Of a stretch of DNA of 64,000 bases, positions 1 through 6,542 are shown one piece after another. Source of the DNA: Acholoe squamosa (Eukaryota; Annelida; Polychaeta; Phyllodocida; Polynoidae). The notes under the pieces were generated by a model. The model was not told the DNA's origin, searched no databases, and saw nothing but the letters and a program-made list of their open reading frames with translations. The translations under genes and the position numbers were made by a program. Each line of letters opens with the position of its first letter. Positions within the stretch are counted from its first letter, which is position 1. The stretch covers positions 4,642,501-4,706,500 of the forward strand of contig OX439043.1 in the NCBI GenBank assembly GCA_949317995.1, written 5' to 3'.

Positions 1-1790
1 GGCTTGTGATGCATATGGTACTCGACGATGTGTCGAGCGAAGCGGGGCTTCGTCTCGAACACCTTCTCACCCGTGAGAGCCAGCTGGCAAGACTCGAACG
101 GGCACCTTCGGCGGTTGCCGGTTGGTCCCCATTGGGTCATTGCCCACTGGACTTTCGTCCGGGCCTCGTAGCTGTAGATTGAGCCTAATTTGGACTTGAG
201 CTGGTCAATCCAAATCAGGTAGAACTTGCCTACTGGCGTATCCGAGGGGCCGGACTTCATCCACTCCTCGTCATCGCTGTCACCGTCCTTATTGACGGCG
301 CTCGGACACATATAGTGGACTGTGTCGTAAGCACAGTCCGCGAAGCAGCGGGGAGTCCGTTCCTTGAACCCCTCGGCTGCATTCTTCCACATCCACTTCT
401 GATTGTCGTCCTTGGGAACATCCGTGGTCATTTCTTCCCACGTTGTCACGGACTCCAAATCAGATTTGGACTCGGGCAGCTCTGGATCGCTTTCGCTTTC
501 CTCACTGTCCGTGTATATGTTAGCTCCCCTACGGCTGGCTCGGCTGGAGGTGGTAGTACCAGTCGAAGCCTTGGTAGGGGACTTCGCCTTTGCACCCGAC
601 GTGCTGGCTGCAGAAGATGCAGTAACCGAGGTGGCTACCGTGGTGGTTGTAGTAGTGGGAGCGGGCGTCTTCGGTTTGCCCTTACCCCTCGGCTTGGTGG
701 GGGGCGTGGGCTCTGCCGGAGACGCTTTCGCTCCATTCTTTTTCTTCCGGCGCACAACCTTAGTCGGTTGGGCCGGAACTTCGGGACTGGAATCCGACTC
801 GCGTCGGCTCCTGTCCACTGTCCGAGGGCTCCTCCTTCCGCTGACCGGGGAGTCAGAGTCGGAAGAGATCTCAGATTTTCGTTGGGCCTGCTGCTTGCGA
901 TGGGCCCGGCGAGCCGCGGTGAGCTCCTTCTGCTGCTTGGCAAGCTCGGCTCGCTTTGCCTCTACAGCAGCCTGCTGGCGCGAGATGTCCTCTTCCGAGA
1001 TCTCGCCAGGTGCCTCCGGGATGTCGGCAGCTGGGTCGGTCTCGGTCGTGGACCTCTCGACGGCGATGCGGACATCCTCAGCCTCCAGATCGCTCTCAGT
1101 GAGAGGACCCTTGGGCGCAGGTTTACGGGTCAATCGCTTGACCCGGTCGGTTTCCACCGACGACAAGGTAACTGTGGAGTCTGTATCCATGTCGGATTCG
1201 GACTCCCTTAACTCCGCGGCCTTCTGGATGATGCCCGCAGAGATCAAGACGGCTCGAGCTAAATTCTCGTTAGTCGCCATATTCTCCGCCAACTTCAGAT
1301 AGTTGCGGAGCCAAGAAACTGGCATGTTGTCAGCCAGCTCGTCACTGCACGAGTCCATTACCATAGTCTTAAGATCATCTGGTATGGGCTCGGGCACGCC
1401 CTCTTCCACCGCCATGGGCCCGCATCCGAACATGGAGGCGTGCATAGGGATGTACGTACCCCAGGAGGTGTACACGATACCTTCCTGGCGATCAACGTGT
1501 GCTAGACGTCTGATCTGAGTCCTGAATCCCGGAGGATACATTGGAATGTCCAGGACATCCACTTTGCTACCCGAAGCGGCTGTTGTAGACGGGCGCTCCG
1601 GGCGTGGCGGTGGTGGAGGTGGCATTCTCTCCCGGTCGGTTGCCTCGGCCATAGCCGAGAGCGTCCGGGCGGCCTCCTCTGTCGAAGAATCCATAGATTC
1701 CTCGACCCGAGACGAGACCTTCGGGTCCTCGTCTTGTTCCAACGGAATGTTGGCAGTTTGACGCGCAGCGTCAATCGTTCCCTGTGCCAT
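1..1790 (-). CDS. third ORF of the gypsy-type element, non-envelope, partial (runs off left edge)
   Basis: The frame is open from an ATG at 1790-1788 to the window edge (at least 596 codons); an in-frame TAG lies upstream at about 1880. The product starts MAQGTIDAARQTANIPLEQD. It has a proline run near residue 56, a compact middle with WGTYIPMHASMFGCG (about 107-121), then a long charged part rich in E/K/R/S. A Thr/Ala/Lys/Pro-rich linker follows (about 350-420), then acidic serine clusters. Near the edge is a cysteine/histidine pair set, CPFESC with HIVEYH about 18 residues later (about 563-587), a C2H2-type finger. I see no signal peptide, transmembrane segment or fusion peptide, so it is not a retroviral envelope. 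It sits where env would sit, after pol. Nuclear or nucleic-acid-binding function is inferred only from the finger and basic stretches. It could alternatively be captured host sequence. Confidence 0.75.
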   Translation of the reverse strand, partial: MAQGTIDAARQTANIPLEQDEDPKVSSRVEESMDSSTEEAARTLSAMAEATDRERMPPPPPPRPERPSTTAASGSKVDVLDIPMYPPGFRTQIRRLAHVDRQEGIVYTSWGTYIPMHASMFGCGPMAVEEGVPEPIPDDLKTMVMDSCSDELADNMPVSWLRNYLKLAENMATNENLARAVLISAGIIQKAAELRESESDMDTDSTVTLSSVETDRVKRLTRKPAPKGPLTESDLEAEDVRIAVERSTTETDPAADIPEAPGEISEEDISRQQAAVEAKRAELAKQQKELTAARRAHRKQQAQRKSEISSDSDSPVSGRRSPRTVDRSRRESDSSPEVPAQPTKVVRRKKKNGAKASPAEPTPPTKPRGKGKPKTPAPTTTTTTVATSVTASSAASTSGAKAKSPTKASTGTTTSSRASRRGANIYTDSEESESDPELPESKSDLESVTTWEEMTTDVPKDDNQKWMWKNAAEGFKERTPRCFADCAYDTVHYMCPSAVNKDGDSDDEEWMKSGPSDTPVGKFYLIWIDQLKSKLGSIYSYEARTKVQWAMTQWGPTGNRRRCPFESCQLALTGEKVFETKPRFARHIVEYHMHHK

Positions 1791-1919
1791 GGCACCGGGT
1801 CCGACTTCCAAAATAAATTGGCAAGTTTTGTTGGACTCCTCCCGAAGGATTCGTCCAACAGAGAGGCTTTGGGTTAGCTAGGCTAACACGACAGCTACAG
1901 GCTGTATAACCGCCGACAA

Positions 1920-1973
1920 ATAACTAGAGCAAAAACGGGTGGCGTCTAACCACCACGAGTCCGCTCTAGTTAT
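1920..1973. repeat. nested perfect stem-loop upstream of ORF3
   Basis: ATAACTAGAGC (1920-1930) is an exact reverse complement of GCTCTAGTTAT (1963-1973), giving an 11-bp outer stem. Inside it GGTGG (1938-1942) pairs with CCACC (1950-1954). The structure lies about 130 bp before the ORF3 ATG in the element's sense direction. Function is unknown; an RNA structure controlling ORF3 expression is an inference. Confidence 0.7.
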
Positions 1974-1981
1974 GACCAGTA

Positions 1982-1989
1982 TGACGTCA
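1982..1989. promoter_or_regulatory. perfect CRE/ATF palindrome
   Basis: TGACGTCA is the full cAMP-response-element palindrome bound by bZIP proteins of the CREB/ATF family in animals. It lies about 190 bp upstream of the ORF3 start and 9 bp from a TCTCGCGAGA motif. Its position between pol and ORF3 suggests promoter activity; binding is not shown by the sequence alone. Confidence 0.5.
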
Positions 1990-1998
1990 GACCTCTCG

Positions 1999-2008
1999 TC
2001 TCGCGAGA
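1999..2008. promoter_or_regulatory. TCTCGCGAGA palindromic promoter motif
   Basis: A perfect 10-bp palindrome known from vertebrate CpG-island promoters (the CGCG element, bound by BANP). Whether this host uses it is unknown. Its proximity to the perfect CRE makes chance co-occurrence less likely and supports an internal promoter upstream of ORF3. Confidence 0.4.
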
Positions 2009-2306
2009 TCCCGCCATGGCTATCCGGTGACCTAGTTCCGCGCTTTCCCGCCACACCAGCAGCGCCACCTAGGGAACTAGATCCGAACCAACATTCGACT
2101 CGACATGTGAGACGCGGCCTACTACCCGAGTGCTATCGTCTGGAGCTTGGCGGTGTATACAACGCTTCAAAGCGAATGTACCGGTTAATCCGACCGCCAC
2201 TCACGGGATACAGCCACCCGGGGAGGGCGCGTTCGACATCTCTAGCCGTGGAACGTATGTTGCCTGCCTATGGCGGACAACACGCAGCAGCTCGTTGTGT
2301 ACTGAG

Positions 2307-5300
2307 TTAGGTTACAGCAGACCTCAACCGGGGGCTGCGTCTAACGCCTTCGGTTAGCATTTTATTTTTCCCGGCTTTACGTACGGCCTTTTCTGGATCT
2401 CGCTTAGTCAAAGCGGGACCCTTCCCATACGTAATGCCTTCACTCAGCGAGACTTTCTTCCATTTCTTACGATTAGGTCGTTTCCTGGCCTTCGTCTTCT
2501 TTTTTACCATAACCTCGTCTCCCGGCGTCTTTCTCGGCCGGCCTCTAGGGCGCTTCGTCGGTACTACCACGCTCGGTCCACTAGGGACAGATACAGGTGG
2601 TTTGTAGCCGAACTCCCTCTCCGCCTCTTCGCGCCCCTTCCAGGGCCGAAGTTTTCCGACATTTGTCTTCCATTTTCTACCCGTCAGGCAGTCCTCTATC
2701 ATCACCGTGGACTCGGAGATGACACGAACGATTTTAAACGGACCTTCCCAAGGCGTTACGAGCTTCAGCTTATCCAGCGGCTCGTAGTACCTTAGTACTT
2801 TGTCCCCAACATTAAAACGAATTCGTTTAGCATTGGTGTCATAGCCCACCCTCTGCCACTTCGCACTCTTCAGCAGTTCTTTCCGAACGGCCTCGTATGC
2901 CTGTTTGAACCGGTCCCTTAATGACTCTACAAACAGCACCGTGCAGGGCGCCTCCGGGTCTATTCCAACCACTCCATACACTAAGTCGGCGGGCATTATG
3001 ATGTCCTCGCCGAACACTAGCATGTTTGGGGTGCAGTTAGTTGATGAATGGACAGTGTTGTTGTAGGCATGTACTACAAACTCGCACTGTTCATCCCAGT
3101 CATCCTGGTGGGTATTAACCAGGGGCTTTAGTACTTGTATGAGGGTTCTATTGAAGCGCTCTACCTGCCCATCCGACTGTGGTCGGTACGGGTTTGTTCG
3201 GGTCTTACAAATGGCTAGGTAATGGCACATTTCCTGCCAAAGTTCTGACTCAAACTCCCTTCCTTGGTCACTGTGCATCATAAGAGGAACACCCAAATGC
3301 AGCACCCAGCCTTTCACAAATGCCTCCGCGCATGTGGCGGCTTTGTGGTTAGGAAGGGGGAACACCCGAGTGTACTTAGTATAATAGTCGGTTACGACCA
3401 TCATACAAGTATTGTCTCGCGGCGTCGTCTTAATCCCACTGATGATGTCTATCGCTACTCGAGCAAATCTGACACCAAACAATTCCTGTGATAAGGGTTG
3501 CTTACCCAGGCCGGGTCCCGGTTTGTTTTTACAACAATCCGGGCAAGTGGCGATCCACCGGAGCAGGTCGCCTCTCATACCGGGCCAGTAGTAACGCCTT
3601 TGTAGACGCTCTATCGACCTTCTCTTACCGAAATGGCCACTCGTTTGGTGGCCGTGGCAATAATACATGATATCCCTCCTCATCGGGGCGGGTATCACTA
3701 TTTGCAACAGCCTACCGTTGGTGGGAGTTGTCTTCCACCTACATAGTATGCTGTCTCGGATCTCTAGCTCGGTCCATTGAGCCAGCAACCGCCTCGCTTC
3801 CCTATCCTCCAGGGAAACTAGAGGCCTTGCCGGTTTAATGCCTGACCGTAGGTATTCCATTATGCGCGCAGTGGTGGGGTCTGACTGTTGAAACTTCTTG
3901 ATGGTCTCCGGGGACCAATCGAGATAGCTGCATACAGCCTCCTCCCAGGGGATACGGGGGGTGGTATAATTAAATACCAGCCCGGCTACCACAGCATTGT
4001 GGGCCCCGCAGTCTTCACATGTGGCATTTTGGCACCTTCGGATAGGCCGTCTTGACAAGGCATCCGCATTGATGTGTTTAGCACCGGGTCGGTGCTCTAT
4101 TTGTTTATGCTCTAATCCGAATTCGGATAGGTGAGCTAACCAACGTCCAATCATCCCCTCGGCGTCCTTAAAGTTAAGGAGCCACCTAAGAGACGAATGG
4201 TCTGTTCTTAAAGTAAAGTCACTTCCCCAAAGGAAATGCTTGAACTTCTTCGTATACACCACCACAGCGAGGAGTTCTCGCTTGGTGGTACAATAATTTC
4301 GCTGTGTCTTGCTTAACGTGTTGCTAGCAAATGCTATTGGCACTTCGACTCCCTCTTGGACCTGAGAGAGAGCTGCCCCAATCGCATCATTGCTCGCATC
4401 GGTGTCTAAGATGAAATGTCCCTCGGGAGTGGGATATTTCAACACGGGTGTATTCCTAAATAAATCTTTTATTTTATTAAAAGACTCTTCTTGCTCGCTG
4501 GTCCATGGGAGTGGGTCCCGTGCCCTACCCGGGGTCCAGTGAGCTAAGCACTGCATGGGGAAGCTGACACGAGAGTAATTCGGTATGAAATCACGATAAT
4601 AGGAACAAAATCCTAAAAATGATCTCACCTCCTTAGCACTCGTGGGTCTTTCCCAATTTTCTACAGCTTCTAATTTTTCCGGATCCGCACTCACCCCGTT
4701 AGGAGTAATGATCCTTCCCAAGTATGTAATGGTTTTCTTAAACAAATTACATTTCTTGGGTTTAAGTTTAAGACCGTTTGATAGTATCCGGTCGAGGACT
4801 AATTGCAGATTCGCCAGGCATTCCTTGAATGACTTGCCGAACACGACCACATCATCCAAGTAAACCAGGCATTTCTTCCACAAAAGGTCACTCAGTAAGG
4901 ATTCCATCATAGCCTCGAATGTAGCGGGAGCGTTACACAATCCGAAGGGTAAGACATTATACTCGAATAGCCCCATATGACTAGAGAATGCTGTCTTCTC
5001 CTTGTCATTGGGGTGCATTGGTATTTGCCAATATCCGGACTGTAAATCCAAGGTACAGAACCATTGGTTTCCGCCCAAGCTATCTAAAGTCTCGTCTATC
5101 CTTGGTAAAGGATACGAGTTCTTCTTTGTTATACCGTTCAATTTCCGGTAGTCGACACAGAAGCGGATTGTACCGTCTTTCTTAGTAGTCATACAAACAG
5201 GGCTGGACCAGGGACTCGAGCTAGGCACGATTACCCCTAGGTCCAACTGTTTTTGTATTTGCTCTTCACAGATTAACTTCTTCTTGAGGGGAAGTCTACG

Positions 5301-6542
5301 ATACGGGATTTTAAAAGGTTTCTCGTTGCCCACATCTATGGTGTGCAACACCTTATCGGATCTACCCACCGGGCCTCCTTCCCTACCAAAAGCACCTTCG
5401 TACTTTTGTAGAAGTCTCTCTAGGCAATCCTTATCGTCCGTATTCTTTAAATCTGACTGATCAATCAGCTTTTGGAATTCTTCATCCATGGGATGCTGAC
5501 TAACTGGGTTTAGTGGTTTGTTAAATTTAGCCTCGGCGACATGTTCTACCGAACTCATCCTTCCAACACTGTCGCCTCGCCTCAAATAAACCACCGAACC
5601 ACTTCGGTTAGTTATGGGTAATACAGACCAAGCTGCATTAGCCACTAATGTATCCACTGAGTCTAACCCGATGCTTGACAAATACACCGTGTCGGGTTCG
5701 TAGACTCCAGTTTCATTCCTCTGAGCCATGGACCCGCCACAAAGGACATCGCAAGTGGTACCCCGTGGGATCTTCACCGTATGTACCACTGCTGCGACCG
5801 AAGACACCTGTCTCAATACGCATTGGACATGCAAGCCATACGGGCTCCGTATACCCATCGTACCGTCCCTCGGGTCCAAGACGGCCCCGTATAAGCTTGC
5901 AAAATCCAATCCGAGGATTCCGTCATCACTAACCTCTGCTATAGTTGGCGAAAGAACAAATTCTTTGCCTCCTATACGGATAGGCATAAACGTCCTACCA
6001 AATGTACGCATACTGCTTCCGTCGGCCGTGCAAGCATTTACCCCCGTTTTGAGGTTCTCATGGCTGCCGGCCACCGAATCGAAGAATCTTTTGGACACAC
6101 ATGAATGACTGGCTCCAGTATCCACCAAGAATTCCCCCACCCGGCCTTCCACAGATATGGGTACATACCACCGTCTCCCCCCTAAAGGCGAGGGGTTACT
6201 GGTAAACTGGTGAAAGTCTCCCGAATCACCAAGATTCAATCCGAGTCCTCTCAGGAATTCCAGACACGGATGACTTGGGGGAAGGCGTGTCCCACACACT
6301 CGAATCAACTCTTTGATCCATCCTTCCTCTCCCCTAGTGCGGCCACTCGCCCCCATATGATTGCTCCTGCACATATCAACACTAGGGTCCCTGGCCCCGG
6401 CCGAGGTGCAGGGGTGCGCACCCTCAGCCACCCGGCCTCCAGGTGTAATTGACTCGAAATCTTCCACCGGGACACCCCCGGTAGCATTTTGGCATTCGTT
6501 CCCACTCGGGGCTATGTCAGATGCCGTTGACACAACCCCCAC
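2307..6542 (-). CDS. pol: Pol polyprotein: protease, reverse transcriptase, RNase H, integrase
   Basis: The frame of 1,411 codons opens at a GTG, so it is most likely made as Gag-Pol by -1 frameshifting, not from its own start. Domains: aspartic protease with DTGAS (141-145) and ILGLD (209-213); reverse transcriptase about 425-610 with YLDD (561-564); RNase H with ILDTDAS (711-717) and TDHSS (780-784); integrase zinc finger H965/H970/C1000/C1003; catalytic D1032, D1092 and E1128 with exact D-35-E spacing; and a GPY/F-type module around WEGPFK (1265-1270). The tail is very basic and holds RPRGRPRK (1331-1338), an AT-hook-like core. No chromodomain is seen. All key catalytic residues are present and no stop interrupts the frame, so it may be functional. 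It ends with TAA at 2307-2309. Confidence 0.95.
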   Translation of the reverse strand: MGVVSTASDIAPSGNECQNATGGVPVEDFESITPGGRVAEGAHPCTSAGARDPSVDMCRSNHMGASGRTRGEEGWIKELIRVCGTRLPPSHPCLEFLRGLGLNLGDSGDFHQFTSNPSPLGGRRWYVPISVEGRVGEFLVDTGASHSCVSKRFFDSVAGSHENLKTGVNACTADGSSMRTFGRTFMPIRIGGKEFVLSPTIAEVSDDGILGLDFASLYGAVLDPRDGTMGIRSPYGLHVQCVLRQVSSVAAVVHTVKIPRGTTCDVLCGGSMAQRNETGVYEPDTVYLSSIGLDSVDTLVANAAWSVLPITNRSGSVVYLRRGDSVGRMSSVEHVAEAKFNKPLNPVSQHPMDEEFQKLIDQSDLKNTDDKDCLERLLQKYEGAFGREGGPVGRSDKVLHTIDVGNEKPFKIPYRRLPLKKKLICEEQIQKQLDLGVIVPSSSPWSSPVCMTTKKDGTIRFCVDYRKLNGITKKNSYPLPRIDETLDSLGGNQWFCTLDLQSGYWQIPMHPNDKEKTAFSSHMGLFEYNVLPFGLCNAPATFEAMMESLLSDLLWKKCLVYLDDVVVFGKSFKECLANLQLVLDRILSNGLKLKPKKCNLFKKTITYLGRIITPNGVSADPEKLEAVENWERPTSAKEVRSFLGFCSYYRDFIPNYSRVSFPMQCLAHWTPGRARDPLPWTSEQEESFNKIKDLFRNTPVLKYPTPEGHFILDTDASNDAIGAALSQVQEGVEVPIAFASNTLSKTQRNYCTTKRELLAVVVYTKKFKHFLWGSDFTLRTDHSSLRWLLNFKDAEGMIGRWLAHLSEFGLEHKQIEHRPGAKHINADALSRRPIRRCQNATCEDCGAHNAVVAGLVFNYTTPRIPWEEAVCSYLDWSPETIKKFQQSDPTTARIMEYLRSGIKPARPLVSLEDREARRLLAQWTELEIRDSILCRWKTTPTNGRLLQIVIPAPMRRDIMYYCHGHQTSGHFGKRRSIERLQRRYYWPGMRGDLLRWIATCPDCCKNKPGPGLGKQPLSQELFGVRFARVAIDIISGIKTTPRDNTCMMVVTDYYTKYTRVFPLPNHKAATCAEAFVKGWVLHLGVPLMMHSDQGREFESELWQEMCHYLAICKTRTNPYRPQSDGQVERFNRTLIQVLKPLVNTHQDDWDEQCEFVVHAYNNTVHSSTNCTPNMLVFGEDIIMPADLVYGVVGIDPEAPCTVLFVESLRDRFKQAYEAVRKELLKSAKWQRVGYDTNAKRIRFNVGDKVLRYYEPLDKLKLVTPWEGPFKIVRVISESTVMIEDCLTGRKWKTNVGKLRPWKGREEAEREFGYKPPVSVPSGPSVVVPTKRPRGRPRKTPGDEVMVKKKTKARKRPNRKKWKKVSLSEGITYGKGPALTKRDPEKAVRKAGKNKMLTEGVRRSPRLRSAVT

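Larger units (their letters stand above)
1791..2306 (-). other. pol-ORF3 intergenic region
   Basis: About 515 bp separates the pol stop from the ORF3 start. It is GC-rich and lacks a convincing ORF: the 123-codon plus-strand frame at 1939-2310 resembles nothing and opposes the element. It contains a nested inverted repeat, a CRE and a TCTCGCGAGA palindrome, listed separately. It could act as an internal promoter, a splice-acceptor region or a translation-control region for ORF3. Confidence 0.6.

Noticed and set aside
315-1302. Two overlapping plus-strand frames of about 300 codons
   Set aside because: They are antisense shadows of the minus-strand third ORF; their composition (Ser/Val/Leu runs, Gly/Arg runs) mirrors its codons.
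1939-2310. 123-codon plus-strand frame between pol and ORF3
   Set aside because: No motif, opposite to all element genes, and it overlaps the palindromes; likely chance in GC-rich DNA.
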